DNA of 64,000 bases. Source: GCA-2732755 sp965228265. GTDB lineage: Bacteria > Planctomycetota > Phycisphaerae > Phycisphaerales > UBA1924. Location: positions 1,178,001 through 1,242,000 of the forward strand of contig OZ245804.1 in NCBI GenBank assembly GCA_965228265.1, in the 5' to 3' direction. The notes beneath the pieces were generated by a model. That model saw only the letters and a list, made by a program, of their open reading frames with translations, made no database searches and was not told where the DNA came from. The position numbers and the translations under genes were made by a program. Shown piece after piece: positions 53,895 through 63,114 of this stretch (positions are counted from its first letter, which is position 1; the number at the start of each line of letters is the position of its first letter).

Positions 53895-55232
53895 TCATCG
53901 CCAGTAGTACGTTGTGCAATTAGCTCCAGTAATCGGTGATGGTGTAGTGAGCGGAGGGGTGGTCGGTGGGGCCGGCGGCACTGAGCCCGGGCAGCCTCCA
54001 GTTCCTGTATTGCAAGTGGTAACAGCGACCTCTTGTTTACCTGATGAGGGATCGGTATAGAAGCTATAGCTCGTGCACATGCACCCGGATCCGGCGGCGA
54101 TACATTTATAATCTGATTGCCATCCCGGTCGGCTCGGGTCCATTATGTAAGGAGGAGCAGCCGGATATGGAGCCGGTGGTGGTTGGTAAAGCGGGGGATT
54201 CAGTGGAAAAGTAGGAAAAGTTGGGTTCGGTAATTTTAACGGAAAATTAGGGGCTTTCTTTCGCCAGCGCTTCGCCATTGTGGTTGTCACACACCCCGTT
54301 TCCCCGATCACCACTCTTGCTCCCGTCCCGGGCTCGTACTCGGCGTGGCCTTCGAGCAGTGGGATCGGGTCGTAGGGCACGGTGTCCGCGAACGGGCCGC
54401 TGACGATGCCGTTGGTGCCGTCGACGAGGATGTAGCTGTCGTCGAAGTACACGACAAGCATCGGCAGTGAGCCGTAGATCCCGAACTCGGCTTCGAGCAT
54501 GAGGATATCGTCGGGGCTGACACCCCAGGTGTTGACGGATTCATCCCAGATCGCGTGAGCGAGCAGTTCGGAATCGCGAGGTTGTCCGAGAAGTCTGCGT
54601 TCGGGGTCGTCGGCCGGGTCGAAAGACAACGCAGTTGTCATCGCGAAGGCTTCGATGCCCGCAATCCATGCCGCGGTGCCTGGATCGGGTGCGTATGGGG
54701 TCGCCGGTGCCGGAACGCCTGTGACGGGTTGGAGTGGGAGCCCGATCGAGACGAGGCTGCCCCCGATGACGCCGCCGGTGACGCCGGCCGAAGTGGGTGC
54801 TGCGGCAATCGCATTGGTGTGGGCAGTCGTGGCATTCGGATCATCAAGAGAGGTTTCGACAGTGGTGCCGGTGGCATAGTTCGTAACCGCGGTGCCTGTT
54901 CCGAGGACACTCACGCAAAGATCAAGTCCTTGGGCGTTGGCAACGGTGCGTCGAGCAGCCGCGTAGGGGTCGTATAGAGCCGTATTTGTTGCCGGGTCGG
55001 TGAACGCAAACCCGGCAGAGCCCGTGGCGGGCTGGCCGGTCGTTTTGAAAGTTTCGAGCATAGTGATGTACGCCGCGTTCTCCTGGGCCTGCGTGCCCGA
55101 AGCCTCAGTGTCGTAGGTCGTACTGACGGTCTGTGCCTGGAGCGAACTTGCGGTCGCCGCGGCGAGCGTGCCGAGGATGAGCAGGCGCGGGGCTCTACTC
55201 TCTCTCTCTCTCTCTACTATTTGCTTTGGCAT
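53895..55232 (-). CDS. Exported protein of unknown function with GA-repeat in its start
   Basis: A 445-residue exported protein. The signal peptide has an unusual charged start, MPKQIVERERESR, then a hydrophobic segment ending SSLQAQ. The charged ERERE stretch is coded by the GA repeat 55198-55215. The body contains LMLEAEFGIYGSLPMLVVYFDDSYILVDG and later a Pro-rich segment (PTFPTFPLNPPLYQPPPA) and a Cys-rich end (CIAAGSGCMCTSYSF). No family recognised; no dockerin-like or PEP-CTERM tail. AAAGGAG lies 6 bases before ATG 55232. Divergent from atpA. Confidence 0.78.
   Translation of the reverse strand: MPKQIVERERESRAPRLLILGTLAAATASSLQAQTVSTTYDTEASGTQAQENAAYITMLETFKTTGQPATGSAGFAFTDPATNTALYDPYAAARRTVANAQGLDLCVSVLGTGTAVTNYATGTTVETSLDDPNATTAHTNAIAAAPTSAGVTGGVIGGSLVSIGLPLQPVTGVPAPATPYAPDPGTAAWIAGIEAFAMTTALSFDPADDPERRLLGQPRDSELLAHAIWDESVNTWGVSPDDILMLEAEFGIYGSLPMLVVYFDDSYILVDGTNGIVSGPFADTVPYDPIPLLEGHAEYEPGTGARVVIGETGCVTTTMAKRWRKKAPNFPLKLPNPTFPTFPLNPPLYQPPPAPYPAAPPYIMDPSRPGWQSDYKCIAAGSGCMCTSYSFYTDPSSGKQEVAVTTCNTGTGGCPGSVPPAPPTTPPLTTPSPITGANCTTYYWR
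55198..55215 (-). repeat. Nine-unit GA dinucleotide repeat inside a coding start
   Basis: CT is repeated nine times on the plus strand, GA on the coding strand, about 6 codons into the exported-protein gene. The frame as sequenced is open through it. A gain or loss of one unit would shift the frame. Confidence 0.9.
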
Positions 55233-55484
55233 TTCTGCTCCTTTCGAGTAGGCGAAATTACCTAGAAGCAATGTAACAGAAGCCGAAAATGTTAGCGAGC
55301 AATAACGGACATGTGGATCATGTGTTTGTAATATGCGAGCCCAGTTCACCCAAGAGGGACGCCACAACATGGCCATTGTTCGCCGGTGGTCCTATGTTTC
55401 CGTCCCTCTCTCTGACCCGGGCCACAGGCCTTGGCGGGGGGCTTTTCTGGTGGACCACACAAGACGACTCAGCGGAGCTCTCGC

Positions 55485-57059
<1,575 letters not shown>

Positions 57060-57090
57060 GGCCCGGAAAGCCAGATTCTGAATTCACGCG

Positions 57091-57122
57091 AGCCCCCGTC
57101 AATTGGCGGGGGCTTTCTTTTT
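57091..57122 (+). terminator. Intrinsic terminator of atpA
   Basis: AGCCCCCG (57091-57098) pairs with CGGGGGCT (57107-57114), extended inward by two more pairs around AATT, and followed by TTCTTTTT. It lies 32 bases after the stop, a textbook intrinsic terminator. Confidence 0.92.
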
Positions 57123-57182
57123 GAAAACAGCGGTTTGTTGAGCAGCCGGAAGACTGGTAGTCTGGTCGGAAAGGAGCTGCCC

Positions 57183-58532
57183 ATGAGAGCCAGAGTACCG
57201 ACTGCTGTGTTGCTGGCGTGTTCCGCCGCCTCGGCTTGTGGCCAAATCCTCAACGAGGTCGGTTCCGTAGTGCCGGGCGACATCGTCGCGGGTGATCAGT
57301 TCGGCAGTGCGGTCGCGGTTTCGGGGCTGCATCTGGTTGCCGGCGCCTTCCGGGATGATGACGCGGGCACCAATTCCGGCTCCGCGTACGTGTTTGATCT
57401 CGGTACCGGTCAGCAGCTCTACAAGCTCACGGCCTCGGAAGCCGGGGAGCTGGATTCGTTTGGAAACGCGGTGTCCGTGCACGGTGAGTTTGCAGTGGTG
57501 GGGGCGTGCTTCGCACAGCACGACGGAGTCGTGACCGGCGCCGCGTATGTGTTCGATCTCGCGGACGGTGCAGAGCTCAGGAAGCTCGTCGCGTTCGACG
57601 GCGAGGCGTACGACCGGTTTGGTGATGCAGTGTCGATCTCGTCGTCGTTTGTTGTGGTCGGTGCGGTCAACGATGGCATGGTCGGGTTGCCTGATAGCGG
57701 CTCGGCGTACCTCTTTGATCGCAAGAGCGGGCAGCTGCGAAGGAAGCTGTTGCCAGCGGGTGCGGACGAGTTCGACCTGTTCGGGCACGCCGTGGCTGTA
57801 ACCGAGTCGCATGTGCTCGTGGGCGCGCCGGGCGACGACGATCAGGGCATCAACACCGGGGCCGCGTATCTCTTCAACGCACTCACCGGACAGCAGGTCA
57901 TGAAGTTCACCCCACACGACGGCCTCATCGGCGATGGCTTCGGGCTGGAGGTGGCGCTGTGTGAGTCGTTCGCGGTCGTCGCCGCAGTGGAGCACGATGC
58001 TGGAGCGGTTGATACCGGGGCGGTTTATGTTTTCGATGTGAACACGGGGTTGCTGCTGCACAAACTTGTTGCCGATGACGCCGCCTCGGGTGACCTGTTC
58101 GGCTCGTCTGTGGCAGTCTCCGGTGATCGCGTGGTTGTGGGCGCGATCAGAGATGACGATCTGGGTTCGAGCTCAGGTTCCGTGTATGTCTTCGATGCCC
58201 ATTCGGGCGAGCAGTTGTTCAAGCTGCTGGCTTCGGACGGCCAGTACGGCGACTGGCTCGGGTATTCAGTCGGTATCGATGGTGCGCGGGTTGTGACGGG
58301 CGCTTACGACCAAGTCGGTGGAGACGGCACGGGGGTGGTCTACCACTTCGAGCTGCCGGGCGAGGTTTGTCTCCCCGACACCAACAACGACGGCATGCTG
58401 AGCCCCGCTGATTTCTCCGCCTGGGTCGCCGCGTTCAATGCCATGGCTCCCGAGTGCGATCAGAACGACGACGGCTCATGCACACCCGCCGACTTCAGCG
58501 CATGGGTCGCCAATTACAACGCCGGTTGCTGA
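57183..58532 (+). CDS. Exported FG-GAP beta-propeller with GC-type dockerin-like tail
   Basis: A 449-residue exported protein. Signal peptide at about 1-21 (MRARVPTAVLLACSAASACG). Seven FG-GAP-type blades are visible, each with a phrase such as DQFGSAVAV, DSFGNAVSV or DLFGSSVAV, so one full seven-bladed propeller as in integrin-alpha-like and hemolysin-adjacent exported proteins. The last 54 residues (bases 58368-58529) are the paired EF-hand-like tail, DTNNDGMLSPADFSAWV and DQNDDGSCTPADFSAWV, ending NAGC. AAGGAG lies 8 bases before ATG 57183. It converges on the symporter gene. Confidence 0.88.
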   Translation: MRARVPTAVLLACSAASACGQILNEVGSVVPGDIVAGDQFGSAVAVSGLHLVAGAFRDDDAGTNSGSAYVFDLGTGQQLYKLTASEAGELDSFGNAVSVHGEFAVVGACFAQHDGVVTGAAYVFDLADGAELRKLVAFDGEAYDRFGDAVSISSSFVVVGAVNDGMVGLPDSGSAYLFDRKSGQLRRKLLPAGADEFDLFGHAVAVTESHVLVGAPGDDDQGINTGAAYLFNALTGQQVMKFTPHDGLIGDGFGLEVALCESFAVVAAVEHDAGAVDTGAVYVFDVNTGLLLHKLVADDAASGDLFGSSVAVSGDRVVVGAIRDDDLGSSSGSVYVFDAHSGEQLFKLLASDGQYGDWLGYSVGIDGARVVTGAYDQVGGDGTGVVYHFELPGEVCLPDTNNDGMLSPADFSAWVAAFNAMAPECDQNDDGSCTPADFSAWVANYNAGC

Positions 58533-58541
58533 AACGAAGAG

Positions 58542-60086
58542 TCAGCCTTTCCCCGCGGCTTCTCTGAGTTCGTCTTCAACACCCACAAGCGCAGCCTGTC
58601 CCTTTTTGTCGAGCAGACTGACCGCGACCGACACCGCGCCGGCGACGAGGAACGCGGGCAAGAGCACATCCAGTGCGCCCAGATAGCTCACGCCGGCGTC
58701 CCAGCCGATACCTTCAAAGATTGCTGGGGCAGCAAACTTGAAGAACGGCACGCACAGGAAGCCCGTCACCATGCCCATCTTTGCGCCAAGCGAGGTCAGC
58801 TTCGACCAGAACAGGCTCAGGATGACCACGGGGCAGAACGTCGCGGCGATGCCCGACCAGCCGAAGATGATGATCCAGAACACACCCTCGTCCGCGTTGT
58901 AGGCGAGGATGCCCATGCCGATGCCGAACGAGATGAGCGCGAGGATGAGCGTCAAACGCTGGCTGAGCTTGACAAGCTGGTCGTCGGGCATGTTCGGGTG
59001 CTTGGTTTTCTGCCAGTAGTCACGCACCGCGGCGCTCGATGCGACAACGAGCAGCGAGTCGATCGTTGACATGATCGCGCTGAGCACCATGGCGATGTAC
59101 ACGCCGGCCAGGAATGCAGGCAGGAGTGTCTGCGACATGAAGGGCAGGATGTTGTCTTTGTCGTCCCCGATCTCGGACATGGTGTAGAGCGAGCGCCCCA
59201 CGACGCCGACCAGCACCGCGCCGCTGTCGGCAAGGAGCGTCCACGTGAGCGCGACCGCGGCACCTTTGCTGATCTCTTTCTCGCTCCGCAGCGAGATAAA
59301 CCGCACGAAGACCTGCGGCGAGCCGAGGAACCCGATCCCGATGGCTGCAAAGCCGACAATCGTTGCGATCGTCAGCGGCGTCCAACCCTGGCCGGCAGTG
59401 ATCGAGAGATGGCTCGGGTCGTTGGCCCGGAGCGTGTCGAGAATATTCGTGACGCCGCCCGCTTCGAGGAGCCCGGCGATCGGGAGCAGCACCAGCCCGA
59501 TGAGCATGAGCGAGCCCTGGAAGACGTCGGACCAGACAACCGCGACGAAGCCGCCTTTGGTGATGTAGAAGAGCACCACGAGGAATCCGATCGTGGCGCC
59601 GAGGAAGTAGTTCCAGTCGAGGAAGGCGTTAAACGCCTTGCCCGTGGCGAAGACCTGTGAGCCCGCATAGATCGGAACGAAGACAACCAGTGCACCGGCC
59701 GCGATGAGTCGGAGCCAGTGGCCCGTGTCGCGCAGGCGTGACTCGAGATAGTCGGGCATGGTGATGGAGTCGTATCGGTCGGAGAGACGTTTGAAACGCT
59801 TGGCGAGCAGGAGCCACGCGCCGCCCACGCCGATGAGTTCGCCAAGCACCACCCAGAATCCCTGGACACCCACGGCAAAGCCGGTGCCCGTCAGCCCGAT
59901 GAGCAGCCACGCCGATTCGCCAGTGGCACGCGCCGAGAAGGCGACATTGATGAACCCGAGCTTCTTGCCGCCGGCGAAGTAGTCCCGGATGTCACGCATC
60001 CGCTTCGACGCGAGATAACCGATGAACAGGAGAACGGCGCAGTACAGCACCACCGCGAGCAGTTTCTGCAGGCTCTCGGAGTCGAT
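58542..60086 (-). CDS. Sodium:solute symporter (SSS family), apparent ATC start
   Basis: An inner-membrane Na+-coupled symporter of the PutP/PanF class, 514 residues by the start used here, with about 13 spans. FAGGKKLGFINVAFSARATGESAWLLIG is the conserved TM1-TM2 region with the Na+ site, and RYDSITMPDYLESRL and ADSGAVLVGVVGRSLY are further family marks. In the coding direction a full AAGGAGGT ribosome site (60093-60100) stands 6 bases before an ATC codon (60084-60086), and reading from it gives DSESLQKLLAVVLYCAVLLFIG, the expected family start. The first canonical start (GTG 60053) is 39 bases from that ribosome site and would cut into TM1. Proline is a likely but unproven substrate. Confidence 0.88.
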   Translation of the reverse strand: MDSESLQKLLAVVLYCAVLLFIGYLASKRMRDIRDYFAGGKKLGFINVAFSARATGESAWLLIGLTGTGFAVGVQGFWVVLGELIGVGGAWLLLAKRFKRLSDRYDSITMPDYLESRLRDTGHWLRLIAAGALVVFVPIYAGSQVFATGKAFNAFLDWNYFLGATIGFLVVLFYITKGGFVAVVWSDVFQGSLMLIGLVLLPIAGLLEAGGVTNILDTLRANDPSHLSITAGQGWTPLTIATIVGFAAIGIGFLGSPQVFVRFISLRSEKEISKGAAVALTWTLLADSGAVLVGVVGRSLYTMSEIGDDKDNILPFMSQTLLPAFLAGVYIAMVLSAIMSTIDSLLVVASSAAVRDYWQKTKHPNMPDDQLVKLSQRLTLILALISFGIGMGILAYNADEGVFWIIIFGWSGIAATFCPVVILSLFWSKLTSLGAKMGMVTGFLCVPFFKFAAPAIFEGIGWDAGVSYLGALDVLLPAFLVAGAVSVAVSLLDKKGQAALVGVEDELREAAGKG

Positions 60087-60092
60087 AGCTCT

Positions 60093-60100
60093 ACCTCCTT
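60093..60100 (-). promoter_or_regulatory. Full-length Shine-Dalgarno site before an ATC codon
   Basis: AAGGAGGT on the minus strand matches the whole anti-Shine-Dalgarno octamer. Six bases (AGAGCT) separate it from ATC at 60084-60086. No ATG, GTG or TTG is within ordinary range, which is why ATC is proposed as initiator. Confidence 0.8.
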
Positions 60101-60158
60101 CGTCAAGAGTGGGGGGATCGGAGCCTAGCAGAATCCGTCAGTCCCTGCAGCGACCCAC

Positions 60159-60193
60159 GAAAACGACAAGCGGCCGCCCCGAAGAGCGGCCGC
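60159..60193 (-). terminator. Terminator of the TraT-like gene
   Basis: GCGGCCGC at 60186-60193 pairs with GCGGCCGC at 60170-60177, the loop holding a stable TTCG type turn, and on the minus strand TTGTCGTTTTCG follows. It begins 25 bases after the stop and lies upstream of the symporter ribosome site. Confidence 0.75.
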
Positions 60194-60217
60194 CTTGAAT
60201 TGGAATCAATATTCAGA

Positions 60218-61051
60218 TTACTGAGGCAGCATCTGCGTGACGACCTTACTGATGCGGTCCTGAATGAGCGGCAGCGCCTCTTCTTCGGACATGTTCATCT
60301 GGTTGGCCCAGGCCGAGAGTCGCAGGCCGTGGGGGAAGTAATTGCTGGTCGTGGTGATGGTGGCGTTGGAGCTGTTGCCCGTGTTGGTACGGCCCGCATC
60401 GGACATGCGGTCGTTGCCGGTACCGGCGCCGGTCGTCGCGTCCGAGCTGCTGTCGGTGAATTTCTCGAATTCGACGGGCGTCTCGCTGTATTCCTCGAGC
60501 ACGAAGTCGATGATCGCGGCCCATTCGCGGGGTGTTGATGCGTTGGCGATGCCGATGCCGGCCAGTCCGCCAGCACCTGCGCCGGCGGCGGCGCCGTAGC
60601 CCCAGTTGTTGGTCGCGTCGGCCACGAGCACGCCCGTGCCGATGCCCGTGGCGGCGCCGGTAATCCAGCCCATCTTGTTGGCGACGTTCTTGCCGCCGGA
60701 TTCCGGCTCGACCTCACCGAAGAAACGCAGGCTCGCGCGGAGGCGGTACGTCGCGTTCGTCGGATCGTTGACAACGGTCCAGCCCTGATCCGTCGCGGCC
60801 TGACGCAGCTCCTGAGTCAGGTTGATGTCCGAGGCATCGCTGATGTTGCGGAACGAGATGTAGACGTTCTTCTTGTCCGGTGCCGGCGGCTCAAGCTGGG
60901 GCGGGGCGACGGTCCAGACCGTGCCGCTACGGGGCTTGGCGTACTTGTTGGCGGTGATCTTCCCGAGACCACGCGAGACCGTGGTGCAGCCCGAGCTGCC
61001 GATCATGACGGCTGCGCCCAAGGCGACGAGTGCAAAGAGACGACCTTTCAC
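60218..61051 (-). CDS. TraT-like outer-membrane lipoprotein
   Basis: A 277-residue lipoprotein, lipobox GSSGC (Cys22). The mature sequence follows the TraT pattern: KKNVYISFRNISDASDINL, then LRQAATDQGWTVVNDPTNATYRLRASLRF, Gly/Ala-rich central segment (ATGIGTGVLVADATNN, GYGAAAGAGAGGLAGIG) and a C-terminal amphipathic part. TraT proteins of conjugative plasmids give surface exclusion and serum resistance; chromosomal versions in non-conjugative bacteria have no known role. It starts at GTG 61051 with GGAGGT 7 bases upstream. No tra genes are near. Confidence 0.83.
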   Translation of the reverse strand: MKGRLFALVALGAAVMIGSSGCTTVSRGLGKITANKYAKPRSGTVWTVAPPQLEPPAPDKKNVYISFRNISDASDINLTQELRQAATDQGWTVVNDPTNATYRLRASLRFFGEVEPESGGKNVANKMGWITGAATGIGTGVLVADATNNWGYGAAAGAGAGGLAGIGIANASTPREWAAIIDFVLEEYSETPVEFEKFTDSSSDATTGAGTGNDRMSDAGRTNTGNSSNATITTTSNYFPHGLRLSAWANQMNMSEEEALPLIQDRISKVVTQMLPQ

Positions 61052-61280
61052 AGCGAATACCTCCACATGCGGGAACACCACGCCAGGCTCCGGAGTAGTG
61101 CTCTGTTTGGTTTCCGAACGTTAGCGGATGAGTATATCCACCCGAGACCTGGTTATAGGGCGAATCCCTCAACGTTCTGACCGTATGCCGACGCCCTGCG
61201 CGGACACCCTTGCACCATTTTTACAACTCTTTCTGCCAAGCACGGATACGCTTGGTCGTGGGAGGACAAGAGAGACCAGC

Positions 61281-62858
61281 ATGAACAAATCAGTGACATC
61301 AATCTGTCTGGCCTTCGGGATGGCAACCGCTGCGATGGCCGACCCGCCCGCGGGGTACTACGACTCGATCACCGGCACCAACGCTGTGACACTCCAGTCA
61401 CAACTCAACGTGCTGCTCAACAACGCCACGACCCGGAGCTACGGCGACGCGCGGACGCTGCTCCAGGACATCGACGAAGACCCCAACAACCCCGCCAACA
61501 TCATCCTCGTGTACAACGGCGCTTCCGTCAGCTCGATCTGGGACTCCGGCGCAACATGGAACCGAGAGCACACTTGGCCCCGGAGCCTCGGCGTCGGTGA
61601 CAACGGCTCCGACTACAGCGACCTGCACCAGCTCCACCCCTGCAACCCAAGCATCAACGGCTCGCGGGGCAACAAGCAGTTCGGCACCTTCCCCGGGCAA
61701 TTCGACCCGAATCTCTACGGCCTCAATTACCGCGGCCGAATGGCGCGCATGGCCTTCTACATGAAAACGCGTTACCCGTACCTCAACATGGCGCTGCTCG
61801 GCAATCAGCAGCAGTTCGTCGACTGGCACATCGCCGAGATGCCCGGCGACGTCGACAACACCCGCAACGACCGGGTCTACAACGTCCAGAACAACCGCAA
61901 CGCCTTCGCAGATCGTCCCGAGTGGGTCTGGGCCCTCTTCGGCGATTCACTCAGCGACGCGCAGATCATCATCGCCGGCCAGGGACAGGTCGAAGGCGCT
62001 TCCAGCGAGACCGTCGATCTCGGGCTGATGATCGGAGAACCCTCCGATTTCCCGGCCGTTTCCATCGATCTCCAGAAGACCGGAGCCGCTCCGACCACCT
62101 ACAGCGTGGTCACCGATGGTGATCTCGCCGAGGTCAGCCGCTACCAGTTCGGCGTGGCCCGCAACACCCAGTCGATGAGCCACACGGTCCAGATCACCGG
62201 TTCGGGCTTCGGGCCGTTCGGGGGCAACGTCACCGTCGACACCACCGAGGTCACCTCTGCCGGTGCCGGGCTCGGTTCGAGCGACGGCGACGACGTCGTC
62301 ACCATCACGGGCATCGCGCTCGACCACGCGCTCGCCTCGCTCGACGGCCAGTCTCTGACGAGCGAGCTCGTCATCGATTTCGGTCAACTCGAAGTCGATG
62401 AGACCTCGCCCACGCTCGGCTTCTCGGTCTGGAACATCGCGCCCTCCGTGTACTCGGCGAACCTGGACATCGACAGCGTGATGATCATCGGTGATGCCGG
62501 CGCTTTCTCGACCAACCTCACGCCCCTGTCTGGCATCATGCCGGGCGAGGACGCGGCCTTCACGGTCGAGATCGATACCCAGACCATCGGCACGTACGAA
62601 GCGACGGCGATCATCACCGTCAGCGATGAGGACCTGCCCGGTGCTTCGGGACCGTCGAATCTGTTGGTCACCTTTAAAGGCCGGATCGGCGCGTGCATCG
62701 CGGACGTGAACGGCGACGGGATGCTGAGCCCGGCCGACTTCTCGGCCTGGGTCGCCGCGTTCAACGCCAATGCCCCGGAATGCGATCAGAACTATGACGA
62801 CACGTGCAGCCCCGCTGACTTCTCGGCCTGGGTCGCCAACTTCAACGCGGGTTGTTGA
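61281..62858 (+). CDS. Extracellular endonuclease I-type nuclease with dockerin-like tail
   Basis: A 525-residue exported protein. Signal peptide MNKSVTSICLAFGMATAAMA. An endonuclease I domain (about 22-230) has the His-Me-finger motif WNREHTWPRSLG with catalytic His97, followed by SDLHQLHPC and NGSRGNKQFG, which complete the metal site. Then a beta-sandwich region (about 235-465), possibly two Ig-like or choice-of-anchor modules. The last 54 residues (bases 62694-62855) are the paired EF-hand-like tail, DVNGDGMLSPADFSAWV and DQNYDDTCSPADFSAWV, ending NAGC; the second loop has Asp-Asp instead of Asp-Gly. Start ATG 61281. Confidence 0.92.
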   Translation: MNKSVTSICLAFGMATAAMADPPAGYYDSITGTNAVTLQSQLNVLLNNATTRSYGDARTLLQDIDEDPNNPANIILVYNGASVSSIWDSGATWNREHTWPRSLGVGDNGSDYSDLHQLHPCNPSINGSRGNKQFGTFPGQFDPNLYGLNYRGRMARMAFYMKTRYPYLNMALLGNQQQFVDWHIAEMPGDVDNTRNDRVYNVQNNRNAFADRPEWVWALFGDSLSDAQIIIAGQGQVEGASSETVDLGLMIGEPSDFPAVSIDLQKTGAAPTTYSVVTDGDLAEVSRYQFGVARNTQSMSHTVQITGSGFGPFGGNVTVDTTEVTSAGAGLGSSDGDDVVTITGIALDHALASLDGQSLTSELVIDFGQLEVDETSPTLGFSVWNIAPSVYSANLDIDSVMIIGDAGAFSTNLTPLSGIMPGEDAAFTVEIDTQTIGTYEATAIITVSDEDLPGASGPSNLLVTFKGRIGACIADVNGDGMLSPADFSAWVAAFNANAPECDQNYDDTCSPADFSAWVANFNAGC

Positions 62859-62872
62859 CTAGATAGAGGCAG

Positions 62873-63092
62873 AATCCCGGCCAGAATGCGACCTTCTGGG
62901 ACTTTGCGGACGCGAGGCTGTCCCTGTTTGAGAATGGTTCTGGATCGAGGCCCGGGATTCATGCACAATAGGGACAACCGATGCGCTCGGGGGTGCGTAT
63001 CGGCCATGGTCTCCGCCGGGGTTCCCGGTCGGTAGCTGTCTCACAGAGTGGAGTGTTACGAAATCGGGCCTGCCGATCGGTTGCCGGTCGGC
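62873..63092 (+). other. Structured leader of the metalloprotease gene
   Basis: Hairpins CCAGAA/TTCTGG (62881-62899), CCGATGCGC/GCGTATCGG with one wobble (62978-63003), CCGGG/CCCGG (63016-63028) and GCCGATCGG/CCGGTCGGC with one wobble (63072-63092) lie in a row. Two further inverted repeats interleave: AATCCCGG 62873-62880 with CCGGGATT 62952-62959, and TGTCCCT 62919-62925 with AGGGACA 62970-62976, a pseudoknot-like order. No known riboswitch class was recognised. GC-rich DNA forms hairpins easily, so this is a candidate only. Confidence 0.4.
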
Positions 63093-63114
63093 GGTCCAGT
63101 CAGGGGAGGCTCAA

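Noticed and set aside
60170..60193. Two GCGGCCGC octamers considered as mobile-element ends
   Set aside because: They pair as a terminator hairpin with a T-rich tail after the TraT-like gene; no transposase or target duplication is seen.
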